From Colletes latitarsis (Eukaryota; Arthropoda; Insecta; Hymenoptera; Colletidae), in contig NC_135136.1 of NCBI RefSeq assembly GCF_051014445.1, forward strand, positions 22,152,001 through 22,216,000: a DNA stretch of 64,000 bases. The letters are read 5' to 3'. The number at the start of each line of letters is the position of its first letter. Position 1 is the stretch's first letter. A program made the position numbers and the translations under genes. The notes under the pieces are model-generated. The model was not told the DNA's origin. It saw only the letters and a program-made list of their open reading frames with translations, and made no database searches. Shown here piece after piece: positions 47,173 to 60,600 of the stretch.

Positions 47173-50118
47173 TGAAGCTGTCAATTAAACCTGGTTTCGA
47201 TCAATATTTTAGAGGATAACACCGGTTAGGTCTGGGTTAGGTCTGGGATATGCGCGCATCTGGCTTATACTTTCGCCTTTTTCGCAAACTTGTTGGCCAG
47301 ATCCTGGGTATTTTCCGTGTTTGAAACACGTAGTAATGTGGTAACACACTGAAGCAGTCAATTAAACCTGGTTTCGATCAATATTTTAGAGGATAACACC
47401 GGTTAGGTCTGGGTTAGGTCTGGGATATGCGCCCATCTGGCTTATACTTTCGCCTTTTTCGCAAACTTGTTGGCCAGATCCTGGGTATTTTCCGTGTTTG
47501 AAACACGTAGTAATGTGGTAATACACTGAAGCAGTCAATTAAACCTGGTTTCGATCAATATTTTACAGGTTAACACCGGTTAGGTCTGGGTTAGGTCTGG
47601 GTTATGCCCGCATCTGACTCATGATTTTGCCTTCTTCGCATACTTGTTGGCCAGATCCTGGGTTTTTTTCGTGTTTGAATCACGTAGTAATGTGGTAACA
47701 CACTGATGCTGTCAATTAAACCTGGTTTCGATCAATATTTTAGAGGATAACACCGGTTAGGTCTGGGTTTCGTCTGGGTTATGCCCGCATCTGGCTCATG
47801 ATTTTGCCTTCTTCGCATACTTGTTGGCCAGATCCTGGGTTTTTTTCGTGTTTCAATCACTTAGTAATGTGGTAACACACTGAAGCTGTCAATTAAACCT
47901 GGTTTCGATCAATATTTTAGAGGATAACACCGGTTAGGTCTGGGTTTCGTCTGGGTTATGCCCGCATCTGGCTCATGATTTTGCCTTCTTCGCATACTTG
48001 TTGAGCAGATCCTGGGTTTTTTTCGTGTTTGAATCACGTAGTAATGTGGTAATACACTGAAGCAGTCAATTAAACCTGGTTTCGATCAATATTTTAGAGG
48101 ATAACACCGGTTAGGTCTGGGTTAGGTCTGGGATATGCGCGCATCTGGCTTATACTTTCGCCTTTTTCGCAAACTTGTTGGCCAGATCCTGGGTATTTTC
48201 CGTGTTTGAAACACGTAGTAATGTGGTAACACACTGAAGCAGTCAATAAAACCTGGTTTCGATCAATATTTTAGAGGATAACACCGGTTAGGTCTTGGTT
48301 TCGTCTGGGTTATGCCCGCATCTGGATCATGATTTTGCCTTCTTCGCATACTTGTTGGCCAGATCCTGGGTTTTTTTCGTGTTTGAATCACGTAGTAATG
48401 TGGTAACACACTGAAGCTGTCAATTAAACCTGGTTTCGATCAATATTTTAGAGGATAACACCGGTTAGGTCTTGGTTTCGTCTGGGTTATGCCCGCATCT
48501 GGCTCATGATTTTGCCTTCTTCGCATACTTGTTGGCCAGATCCTGGGTTTTTTTCGTGTTTGAATCACGTAGTAATGTGGTAACACACTGAAGCTGTCAA
48601 TTAAACCTGGTTTCGATCAATATTTCAGAGGATAACACCGGTTAGGTCTGGGTTAGGTCTGGGTTATGCCCGCATCTGGCTCATGATTTTGCCTTCTGCG
48701 CATACTTGTTGGCCAGATCCTGGGTTTTTTACTGTTTCAATCACGTAGTAATGTGGTAATACACTGAAGCAGTCAATAAAACCTGGTTTCGATCAATATT
48801 TTAGAGGATAACACCGGTTAGGTCTGGGTTAGGTCTAGGTTGTGCCCGCACCCGGCTCATGATTTTGCCTCCTTCGCATACTTGTTGGCCAGATCTTGGG
48901 TTTTTTTCGTGTTTGAATCACGTAGTAATGTGGTAATACACTGGAGCAGTCAATAAAACCTGGTTTCGATCAATATTTTAGACGATAACACCGGTTAGGT
49001 CTGGGTTAGGTCTGGGTTATGCCCGCATCTGGCTCATGATTTTGCCTTCTTCGCATACTTGTTGGCCAGATCCTGGGTTTTTTTCGTGTTTGAATCACGT
49101 AGTAATGTGGTAATACACTGGAGCAGTCAATAAAACCTGGTTTCGATCAATATTTTAGACGATAACACCGGTTAGGTCTGGGTTAGGTCTGGGTTATGCC
49201 CGCATCTGGCTCATGATTTTGCCTTCTTCGCATACTTGTTGGCCAGATCCTGGGTATTTTTCGTGTTTGAATCACGTAGTAATGTGGTAACACACTGAAG
49301 CTGTCAATTAAACCTGGTTTCGATCAATATTTTAGAGGATAACACCGGTTAGGTCTGGGTTAGGTCTGGGTTATGCCCGCATCTGGCTCATGATTTTGCC
49401 TTCTGCGCATACTTGTTGGCCAGATCCTGGGTTTTTTACTGTTTCAATCACGTAGTAATGTGGTAATACACTGAAGCAGTCAATTAAACCTGGTTTCGAT
49501 CAATATTTTAGAGGACAACACCGGTTAGGTCTGGGTTAGGTCTGGGTTATGCCCGCATCTGGCTCATGATTTTGCCCTCTTCGCATACTTGTTGGCCAGA
49601 TCCTGGGTTTTTTTCGTGTTTGAATCACGTAGGAATGTGGTAACACACTGATGCTGTCAATTAAACCTGGTTTCGATCAATATTTTAGAGGATAACACCG
49701 GTTAGGTCTGGGTTTCGTCTGGGTTATGCCCGCATCTGGCTCATGATTTTGCCTTCTTCGCATACTTGTTGGCCAGATCCTGGGTTTTTTTCGTGTTTCA
49801 ATCACTTAGTAATGTGGTAACACACTGAAGCTGTCAATTAAACCTGGTTTCGATCAATATTTTAGAGGATAACACCGGTTAGGTCTGGGTTTCGTCTGGG
49901 TTATGCCCGCATCTGCCTCATGATTTTGCCTTCTTCGCATACTTGTTGGCCAGATCCTGGGTTTTTTTCGTGTTTGAATCACGTAGTAATGTGGTAATAC
50001 ACTGAAGCAGTCAATTAAACCTGGTTTCGATCAATATTTTAGAGGATAACACCGGTTAGGTCTGGGTTAGGTCTGGGATATGCGCGCATCTGGCTTATAC
50101 TTTCGCCTTTTTCGCAAA

Positions 50119-53100
50119 CTTGTTGGCCAGATCCTGGGTATTTTCCGTGTTTGAAACACGTAGTAATGTGGTAACACACTGAAGCAGTCAATAAAACCTG
50201 GTTTCGATCAATATTTTAGAGGATAACACCGGTTAGGTCTTGGTTTCGTCTGGGTTATGCCCGCATCTGGATCATGATTTTGCCTTCTTCGCATACTTGT
50301 TGGCCAGATCCTGGGTTTTTTTCGTGTTTGAATCACGTAGTAATGTGGTAACACACTGAAGCTGTCAATTAAACCTGGTTTCGATCAATATTTTAGAGGA
50401 TAACACCGGTTAGGTCTTGGTTTCGTCTGGGTTATGCCCGCATCTGGCTCATGATTTTGCCTTCTTCGCATACTTGTTGGCCAGATCCTGGGTTTTTTTC
50501 GTGTTTGAATCACGTAGTAATGTGGTAACACACTGAAGCTGTCAATTAAACCTGGTTTCGATCAATATTTCAGAGGATAACACCGGTTAGGTCTGGGTTA
50601 GGTCTGGGTTATGCCCGCATCTGGCTCATGATTTTGCCTTCTTCGCATACTTGTTGGCCAGATCCTGGGTTTTTTTCGTGTTTGAATCACGTAGTAATGT
50701 GGTAATACACTGAAGCAGTCAATTAAACCTGGTTTCGATCAATATTTTAGAGGATAACACCGGTTAGGTCTGGGTTAGGTCTGGGATATGCGCGCATCTG
50801 GCTTATACTTTCGCCTTTTTCGCAAACTTGTTGGCCAGATCCTGGGTATTTTCCGTGTTTGAAACACGTAGTAATGTAGTAACACACTGAAGCAGTCAAT
50901 AAAACCTGGTTTCGATCAATATTTTAGAGGATAACACCGGTTAGGTCTTGGTTTCGTCTGGGTTATGCCCGCATCTGGCTCATGATTTTGCCTTCTTCGC
51001 ATACTTGTTGGCCAGATCCTGGGTTTTTTTCGTGTTTGAATCACGTAGTAATGTGGTAATACACTGGAGCAGTCAATAAAACCTGGTTTCGATCAATATT
51101 TTAGACGATAACACCGGTTAGGTCTGGGTTAGGTCTGGGTTATGCCCGCATCTGGCTCATGATTTTGCCTTCTTCGCATACTTGTTGGCCAGATCCTGGG
51201 TATTTTTCGTGTTTGAATCACGTAGTAATGTGGTAACACACTGAAGCTGTCAATTAAACCTGGTTTCGATCAATATTTTAGAGGATAACACCGGTTAGGT
51301 CTGGGTTAGGTCCGGGTTATGCCCGCATCTGGCTCATGATTTTGCCTTCTTCGCATACTTGTTGGCCAGATCCTCGGTTTTTTCCGTGTTTGATCACGTA
51401 GTAATGTGGTAACACACTGAAGCAGTCAATAAAACCTGGTTTCGATCAATATTTTAGAGGATAACACCGGTTACGTCTGGGTTAGTTCTGGGTTATGCCC
51501 GCATCTGGCTCATGATTTTGCCTTCTTCGCATACTTGTTGGCCAGATCCTGGGTTTTTTTCGTGTTTGAATCACGTAGTAATGTGGTAACACACTGAAGC
51601 TGTCAATTAAACCTGGTTTCGATCAATATTTTAGAGGATAACACCGGTTAGGTCTGGGTTAGGTCTAGGTTATGCCCGCACCCGGCTCATGATTTTGCCT
51701 CCTTCGCATACTTGTTGGCCAGATCCTGGGTATTTTCCGTGTTTGAAACACGTAGTAATGTGGTAACACACTGAAGCAGTCAATAAAACCTGGTTTCGAT
51801 CAATATTTCAGAGGATAACACCGGTTAGGTCTTGGATTCGTCTGGGTTATGCCCGCATCTGGATCATGATTTTGCCTTCTTCGCATACTTGTTGGCCAGA
51901 TCCTGGGTTTTTTTCGTGTTTGAATCACGTAGTAATGTGGTAACACACTGAAGCTGTCAATTAAACCTGGTTTCGATCAATATTTTAGAGGATAACACCG
52001 GTTAGGTCTTGGTTCCGTCTGGGTTATGCCCGCATCTGGCTCATGATTTTGCCTTCTTCGCATACTTGTTGGCCAAATCCTGGGTTTTTTTCGTGTTTGA
52101 ATCACGTAGTAATGTGGTAACACACTGAAGCTGTCAATTAAACCTGGTTTCGATCAATATTTCAGAGGATAACACCGGTTAGGTCTGGGTTAGGTCTGGG
52201 TTATGCCCGCATCTGGCTCATGATTTTGCCTTCTTCGCATACTTGTTGGCCAGATCCTGGGTTTTTTTCGTGTTTGAATCACGTAGTAATGTGGTAATAC
52301 ACTGAAGCAGTCAATTAAACCTGGTTTCGATCAATATTTTAGAGGATAACACCGGTTAGGTCTGGGTTAGGTCTGGGATATGCGCGCATCTGGCTTATAC
52401 TTTCGCCTTTTTCGCAAACTTGTTGGCCAGATCCTGGGTATTTTCCGTGTTTGAAACACGTAGTAATGTGGTAACACACTGAAGCAGTCAATAAAACCTG
52501 GTTTCGATCAATATTTTAGAGGATAACACCGGTTAGGTCTTGGTTTCGTCTGGGTTATGCCCGCATCTGGCTCATGATTTTGCCTTCTTCGCATACTTGT
52601 TGGCCAGATCCTGGGTTTTTTTCGTGTTTGAATCACGTAGTAATGTGGTAATACACTGGAGCAGTCAATAAAACCTGGTTTCGATCAATATTTTAGACGA
52701 TAACACCGGTTAGGTCTGGGTTAGGTCTGGGTTATGCCCGCATCTGGCTCATGATTTTGCCTTCTTCGCATACTTGTTGGCCAGATCCTGGGTATTTTTC
52801 GTGTTTGAATCACGTAGTAATGTGGTAACACACTGAAGCTGTCAATTAAACCTGGTTTCGATCAATATTTTAGAGGATAACACCGGTTAGGTCTGGGTTA
52901 GGTCTGGGTTATGCCCGCATCTGGCTCATGATTTTGCCTTCTTCGCATACTTGTTGGCCAGATCCTCGGTTTTTTCCGTGTTTGATCACGTAGTAATGTG
53001 GTAACACACTGAAGCAGTCAATAAAACCTGGTTTCGATCAATATTTTAGAGGATAACACCGGTTACGTCTGGGTTAGTTCTGGGTTATGCCCGCATCTGG

Positions 53101-53303
53101 CTCATGATTTTGCCTTCTTCGCATACTTGTTGGCCAGATCCTGGGGTTTTTTTCGTGTTTGAATCACGTAGTAATGTGGTAACACACTGAAGCTGTCAAT
53201 TAAACCTGGTTTCGATCAATATTTTAGAGGATAACACCGGTTAGGTCTGGGTTAGGTCTAGGTTATGCCCGCACCCGGCTCATGATTTTGCCCCCTTCGC
53301 ATA
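50119..53303 (+). repeat. Nine-unit tandem duplication (1,592 + 1,593 bp)
   Basis: Copy one runs 50119-51710 and copy two 51711-53303. Markers TGGAGC (51065 and 52657), CCTCGG, ACGTCTGG and AGGTCTAGGTT are spaced 1592 bp apart. The second copy is a base longer because it has CCTGGGGTTTTTTTCG (53141). At the join the unit begins as a GCACCCGG...GCCTCC unit. After CTTGTTGGCCAGATC it continues as GTATTTTCCGTGTTTGAAACACG. The left large copy has only one such nine-unit block. Confidence 0.87.
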
Positions 53304-54603
53304 CTTGTTGGCCAGATCTTGGGTTTTTTTCGTGTTTGAATCACGTAGGAATGTGGTAACACACTGAAGCAGTCAATTAAACCTGGTTCCAAACAATATT
53401 TTAGAGGATAACACCGGTTAGGTCTGGGTTAGGTCCGGGATGTGCCCGCATCTGGCTCATGATTTTGCCTTCTGCGCATACTTGTTGGCCAGATCCTGGG
53501 TTTTTTACTGTTTCAATCACGTAGTAATGTGGTAATACACTGAAGCAGTCAATTAAACCTGGTTTCGATCAATATTTTAGAGGATAACACCGGTTAGGTC
53601 TGGGTTTCGTCTGGGTTATGCCCGCATCTGGCTCATGATTTTGCCCTCTTCGCATACTTGTTGGCCAGATCCTGGGTTTTTTTCGTGTTTGAATCACGTA
53701 GTAATGTGGTAATACACTGAAGCAGTCAATTAAACCTGGTTTCGATCAATATTTTAGAGGATAACACCGGTTAGGTCTGGGTTAGGTCTGGGATATGCGC
53801 GCATCTGGCTTATACTTTCGCCTTTTTCGCAAACTTGTTGGCCAGATCCTGGGTATTTTCCGTGTTTGAAACACGTAGTAATGTGGTAACACACTGAAGC
53901 AGTCAATAAAACCTGGTTTCGATCAATATTTTAGAGGATAACACCGGTTAGGTCTTGGTTTCGTCTGGGTTATGCCCGCATCTGGATCATGATTTTGCCT
54001 TCTTCGCATACTTGTTGGCCAGATCCTGGGTTTTTTTCGTGTTTGAATCACGTAGTAATGTGGTAACACACTGAAGCTGTCAATTAAACCTGGTTTCGAT
54101 CAATATTTTAGAGGATAACACCGGTTAGGTCTTGGTTTCGTCTGGGTTATGCCCGCATCTGGCTCATGATTTTGCCTTCTTCGCATACTTGTTGGCCAGA
54201 TTCTGGGTTTTTTTCGTGTTTGAATCACGTAGTAATGTGGTAACACACTGAAGCTGTCAATTAAACCTGGTTTCGATCAATATTTTAGAGGATAACACCG
54301 GTTAGGTCTTGGTTTCGTCTGGGTTATGCCCGCATCTGGCTCATGATTTTGCCTTCTTCGCATACTTGTTGGCCAGATCCTGGGTTTTTTTCGTGTTTGA
54401 ATCACTTAGTAGTGTGGTAATACACTGAAGCAGTCAATTAAACCTGGTTTCGATCAATATTTCAGAGGATAACACCGGTTAGGTCTGGGTTAGGTCTGGG
54501 TTATGCCCGCATCTGGCTCATGATTTTGTCTTCTTCGCATACATGTTGGCCAGATCCTGGGTGTTTTTCGTGTTTGAATCACGTAGTAATGTGGTAATAC
54601 ACT

Positions 54604-56371
54604 GAAGCAGTCAATTAAACCTGGTTTCGATCAATATTTTAGAGGATAACACCGGTTAGGTCTGGGTTAGGTCTGGGATATGCGCGCATCTGGCTTATGC
54701 TTTCGCCTTTTGCGCAAACTTGTTGGCCAGATCCTGGGTATTTTCCGTGTTTGAATCACGTAGTATTGTGGTAACACACTGAAGCAGTCAATTAAACCTG
54801 GTTTCGATCAATATTTCAGAGGATAACACCGGTTAGGTCTGGGTTAGGTCTGGGTTATACCCGCATCTGGCTCATGATTTTGCCTTCCTCGCGTACTTGT
54901 TGGCCAGATCCTGGGGTTTTTTCGTGTTTGAATCACGTAGTAATGTGGTAACACACTGAAGCAGTCAATTAAACCTGGTTTCGATCAATATTTTATAGGA
55001 TAACACCGGTTAGGTCTGGGATAGGTCCGGGATATGCCCGCATCTGGCTCATGATTTTGCCTTCTTCGCATACTTGTTGGCCAGATTCTGGGTTTTTTTC
55101 GTGTTTGAATCACGTAGTAATGTGGTAACACACTGAAGCTGTCAATTAAACCTGGTTTCGATCAATATTTTAGAGGATAACACCGGTTAGGTCTGGGTTA
55201 GGTCTGGGTTATGCCCGCACCCGGCTCATGATTTTGCCTTCTTCGCATACTTGTTGGCCAGATCTTGGGTTTTTTTCGTGTTTGAATCACGTAGGAATGT
55301 GGTAACACACTGAAGCAGTCAATTAAACCTGGTTCCAAACAATATTTTAGAGGATAACACCGGTTAGGTCTGGGTTAGGTCCGGGATGTGCCCGCATCTG
55401 GCTCATGATTTTGCCTTCTGCGCATACTTGTTGGCCAGATCCTGGGTTTTTTACTGTTTCAATCACGTAGTAATGTGGTAATACACTGAAGCAGTCAATT
55501 AAACCTGGTTTCGATCAATATTTTAGAGGATAACACCGGTTAGGTCTGGGTTAGGTCTGGGATATGCGTGCATCTGGCTTATGCTTTCGCCTTTTGCGCA
55601 AACTTGTTGGCCAGATCCTGGGTATTTTCCGTGTTTGAATCACGTAGTAATGTGGTAACACACTGAAGCAGTCAATTAAACCTGGTTTCGATCAATATTT
55701 CAGAGGATAACACCGGTTAGGTCTGGGTTAGGTCTGGGTTATACCCGCATCTGGCTCATGATTTTGCCTTCCTCGCGTACTTGTTGGCCAGATCCTGGGG
55801 TTTTTTCGTGTTTGAATCACGTAGTAATGTGGTAACACACTGAAGCAGTCAATTAAACCTGGTTTCGATCAATATTTTATAGGATAACACCGGTTAGGTC
55901 TGGGATAGGTCCGGGATATGCCCGCATCTGGCTCATGATTTTGCCTTCTTCGCATACTTGTTGGCCAGATCCTGGGTTTTTTTCGTGTTTGAATCACGTA
56001 GTAATGTGGTAACACACTGAAGCTGTCAATTAAACCTGGTTTCGATCAATATTTTAGAGGATAACACCGGTTAGGTCTGGGTTAGGTCTGGGTTATGCCC
56101 GCACCCGGCTCATGATTTTGCCTTCTTCGCATACTTGTTGGCCAGATCTTGGGTTTTTTTCGTGTTTGAATCACGTAGGAATGTGGTAACACACTGAAGC
56201 AGTCAATTAAACCTGGTTCCAAACAATATTTTAGAGGATAACACCGGTTAGGTCTGGGTTAGGTCCGGGATGTGCCCGCATCTGGCTCATGATTTTGCCT
56301 TCTGCGCATACTTGTTGGCCAGATCCTGGGTTTTTTACTGTTTCAATCACGTAGTAATGTGGTAATACACT
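54604..56371 (+). repeat. Five-unit tandem duplication (2 x 884 bp)
   Basis: Units starting at 54604 and 55488 open two copies of a five-unit block. TTTTGCGCAAAC (54707 and 55591), CCTCGCGTAC, TTTATAGG and GCACCCGG (55217 and 56101) are all 884 bp apart. That is five units, one of them 176 bp. The duplication is shared by version 3, where one unit has been lost from the first copy (58496-59202 is 707 bp). It is absent from version 1, so it came after the split from version 1. Confidence 0.88.
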
Positions 56372-56725
56372 GAAGCAGTCAATTAAACCTGGTTTCGATC
56401 AATATTTTAGAGGATAACACCGGTTAGGTCTGGGTTAGGTCTGGGTTATGCCCGCATCTGGCTCATGATTTTGCCCTCTTCGCATACTTGTTGGCCAGAT
56501 CCTGGGTTTTTTTCGTGTTTGAATCACGTAGGAATGTGGTAACACACTGAAGCAGTCAATTAAACCTGGTTCCAAACAATATTTTAGAGGATAACACCGG
56601 TTAGGTCCGGGTTAGGTCCGGGATATGCCCGCATCTGGCTCATGATTTTGCCTTCTTCGCATACTTGTTGGCCAGAGCCTGGGTTTTTTTCGTGTTTGAA
56701 TCACGTAGTAATGTGGTAACACACT
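56019..56725 (+). repeat. Four-unit cassette in HOR version 2
   Basis: All four units are present, with CAGAGCCTGGG at the end of unit 4 (56677). The shorter copy at 55135, 884 bp to the left, has only units 1 and 2 before a GCGTGC unit. It arose with the five-unit duplication. Confidence 0.86.
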
Positions 56726-57610
56726 GAAGCTGTCAATTAAACCTGGTTTCGATCAATATTTTAGAGGATAACACCGGTTAGGTCTGGGTTAGGTCTGGGT
56801 TATGCCCGCATCTGGCTCATGATTTTGCCTTCCTCGCATACTTGTTGGCCAGATCCTGGGTTTTTTTCGTGTTTGAATCACGTAGTAATGTGGTAATACA
56901 CTGAAGCAGTCAATTAAACCTGGTTTCGATCAATATTTTAGAGGATAACACCGGTTAGGTCTGGGTTAGGGCTGGGTTATGCCCGCATCTGGCTCATGAT
57001 TTTGTCTTCTTCACATACTTGTTGGCCAGATCCTGGGTTTTTTTCGTGTCTGAATCACGTAGGAATGGGGTAACACACTGAAGCAGTCAATTAAACCTGG
57101 TTTCGATGAATATTTTAGAGGATAACACCGGTTAGGTCTGGGATAGGTCCGGGTTATGCCCGCATCTGGCTCATGATTTTGCCTTCTTCGCATACTTGTT
57201 GGCCAGATCCTGGGTTTTTTTCGTGTTTGAATCACGTAGTAATGTGGTAACACACTGAAGCAGTCAATTAAACCTGGTTTCGATCAATATTTCAGAGGAT
57301 AACACCGGTTAGGTCTGGGTTAGGTCTGGGAAATGCGCGCATCTGGCTTATACTTTCGCCTTCTTCGCATACTTGTTGGCCAGATCCTGGGTATTTTCCG
57401 TGTTTGAAACACGTAGTAATGTGGTAACACACTGAAGCAGTCAATTAAACCTGGTTTCGATCAATATTTCAGAGTGTAACACCGGTTAGGTCTGGGTTAG
57501 GTCTGGGATATGCGCCCATCTGGCTTATACTTTCGCCTTTTTCGCAAACTTGTTGGCCAGATCCTTGGTATTTTCCGTGTTTGAATCACGTAGTAATGTG
57601 GTAATACACT

Positions 57611-60600
57611 GAAGCAGTCAATTAAACCTGGTTTCGATCAATATTTTAGAGGATAACACCGGTTAGGTCTGGGTTAGGTCTGGGATATGCGCGCATCTGG
57701 CTTATACTTTCGCCTTTTTCGCAAACTTGTTGGCCAGATCCTGCGTATTTTCCGTGTTTGAAACACGTAGTAATGTGGTAACACACTGAAGCAGTCAATA
57801 AAACCTGGTTTCGATCAATATTTTAGAGGATAACACCGGTTAGGTCTTGGTTTCGTCTGGGTTATGCCCGCATCTGGATCATGATTTTGCCTTCTTCGCA
57901 TACTTGTTGGCCAGATCCTGGGTTTTTTTCGTGTTTGAATCACGTAGTAATGTGGTAACACACTGAAGCTGTCAATTAAACCTGGTTTCGATCAATATTT
58001 TAGAGGATAACACCGGTTAGGTCTTGGTTTCGTCTGGGTTATGCCCGCATCTGGCTCATGATTTTGCCTTCTTCGCATACTTGTTGGCCAGATTCTGGGT
58101 TTTTTTCGTGTTTGAATCACGTAGTAATGTGGTAACACACTGAAGCTGTCAATTAAACCTGGTTTCGATCAATATTTTAGAGGATAACACCGGTTAGGTC
58201 TTGGTTTCGTCTGGGTTATGCCCGCATCTGGCTCATGATTTTGCCTTCTTCGCATACTTGTTGGCCAGATCCTGGGTTTTTTTCGTGTTTGAATCACTTA
58301 GTAGTGTGGTAATACACTGAAGCAGTCAATTAAACCTGGTTTCGATCAATATTTCAGAGGATAACACCGGTTAGGTCTGGGTTAGGTCTGGGTTATGCCC
58401 GCATCTGGCTCATGATTTTGTCTTCTTCGCATACATGTTGGCCAGATCCTGGGTGTTTTTCGTGTTTGAATCACGTAGTAATGTGGTAATACACTGAAGC
58501 AGTCAATTAAACCTGGTTTCGATCAATATTTTAGAGGATAACACCGGTTAGGTCTGGGTTAGGTCTGGGATATGCGCGCATGTGGCTTATGCTTTCGCCT
58601 TTTGCGCAAACTTGTTGGCCAGATCCTGGGTATTTTCCGTGTTTGAATCACGTAGTATTGTGGTAACACACTGAAGCAGTCAATTAAACCTGGTTTCGAT
58701 CAATATTTCAGAGGATAACACCGGTTAGGTCTGGGTTAGGTCTGGGTTATACCCGCATCTGGCTCATGATTTTGCCTTCCTCGCGTACTTGTTGGCCAGA
58801 TCCTGGGGTTTTTTCGTGTTTGAATCACGTAGTAATGTGGTAACACACTGAAGCAGTCAATTAAACCTGGTTTCGATCAATATTTTAGAGGATAACACCG
58901 GTTAGGTCTGGGTTAGGTCTGGGTTATGCCCGCACCCGGCTCATGATTTTGCCTTCTTCGCATACTTGTTGGCCAGATCTTGGGTTTTTTTCGTGTTTGA
59001 ATCACGTAGGAATGTGGTAACACACTGAAGCAGTCAATTAAACCTGGTTCCAAACAATATTTTAGAGGATAACACCGGTTAGGTCTGGGTTAGGTCCGGG
59101 ATGTGCCCGCATCTGGCTCATGATTTTGCCTTCTGCGCATACTTGTTGGCCAGATCCTGGGTTTTTTACTGTTTCAATCACGTAGTAATGTGGTAATACA
59201 CTGAAGCAGTCAATTAAACCTGGTTTCGATCAATATTTTAGAGGATAACACCGGTTAGGTCTGGGTTAGGTCTGGGATATGCGCGCATCTGGCTTATGCT
59301 TTCGCCTTTTGCGCAAACTTGTTGGCCAGATCCTGGGTATTTTCCGTGTTTGAATCACGTAGTAATGTGGTAACACACTGAAGCAGTCAATTAAACCTGG
59401 TTTCGATCAATATTTCAGAGGATAACACCGGTTAGGTCTGGGTTAGGTCTGGGTTATACCCGCATCTGGCTCATGATTTTGCCTTCCTCGCGTACTTGTT
59501 GGCCAGATCCTGGGGTTTTTTCGTGTTTGAATCACGTAGTAATGTGGTAACACACTGAAGCAGTCAATTAAACCTGGTTTCGATCAATATTTTATAGGAT
59601 AACACCGGTTAGGTCTGGGATAGGTCCGGGATATGCCCGCATCTGGCTCATGATTTTGCCTTCTTCGCATACTTGTTGGCCAGATCCTGGGTTTTTTTCG
59701 TGTTTGAATCACGTAGTAATGTGGTAACACACTGAAGCTGTCAATTAAACCTGGTTTCGATCAATATTTTAGAGGATAACACCGGTTAGGTCTGGGTTAG
59801 GTCTGGGTTATGCCCGCACCCGGCTCATGATTTTGCCTTCTTCGCATACTTGTTGGCCAGATCTTGGGTTTTTTTCGTGTTTGAATCACGTAGGAATGTG
59901 GTAACACACTGAAGCAGTCAATTAAACCTGGTTCCAAACAATATTTTAGAGGATAACACCGGTTAGGTCTGCGTTAGGTCCGGGATGTGCCCGCATCTGG
60001 CTCATGATTTTGCCTTCTGCGCATACTTGTTGGCCAGATCCTGGGTTTTTTACTGTTTCAATCACGTAGTAATGTGGTAATACACTGAAGCAGTCAATTA
60101 AACCTGGTTTCGATCAATATTTTAGAGGATAACACCGGTTAGGTCTGGGTTAGGTCTGGGTTATGCCCGCATCTGGCTCATGATTTTGCCCTCTTCGCAT
60201 ACTTGTTGGCCAGATCCTGGGTTTTCTTCGTGTTTGAATCACGTAGGAATGTGGTAACACACTGAAGCAGTCAATTAAACCTGGTTCCAAACAATATTTT
60301 AGAGGATAACACCGGTTAGGTCCGGGTTAGGTCCGGGATATGCCCGCATCTGGCTCATGATTTTGCCTTCTTCGCATACTTGTTGGCCAGAGCCTGGGTT
60401 TTTTTCGAGTTTGAATCACGTAGTAATGTGGTAACACACTGAAGCTGTCAATTAAACCTGGTTTCGACCAATATTTTAGAGGATAACACCGGTTAGGTCT
60501 GGGTTAGGTCTGGGTTATGCCCGCATCTGGCTCATGATTTTGCCTTCCTCGCATACTTGTTGGCCAGATCCTGGGTTTTTTTCGTGTTTGAATCACGTAG

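Larger units (their letters stand above)
53719..57610 (+). repeat. 22-unit HOR, version 2 (3,892 bp)
   Basis: This is the middle of the three versions of the HOR first seen at 36573, and it is followed at once by the third. Its length is 22 units. Compared with version 1 it has one more GGATCATGATT/GATTCTGGG unit, a single three-unit block in place of two, and a duplicated five-unit block at 54604-56371. Private changes include GCGTGCATC near 55567, TTCTTCACATAC near 57010 and AGAGTGTAACACC at 57471. Confidence 0.88.
45229..58050 (+). repeat. Large duplicated segment, right copy
   Basis: This segment corresponds to 28969-40200. It is longer by about nine units. It gained a nine-unit tandem duplication (50119-53303) and a five-unit one (54604-56371) and lost a few others. 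Rare shared markers include TGTTGAGCAG (47999, 31915 in the left copy), ACAGGTTAACACC (47565) and GGATCATGATT (50271). A private GGTTGTGCCCGCACCCGG occurs at 48838. Confidence 0.85.
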
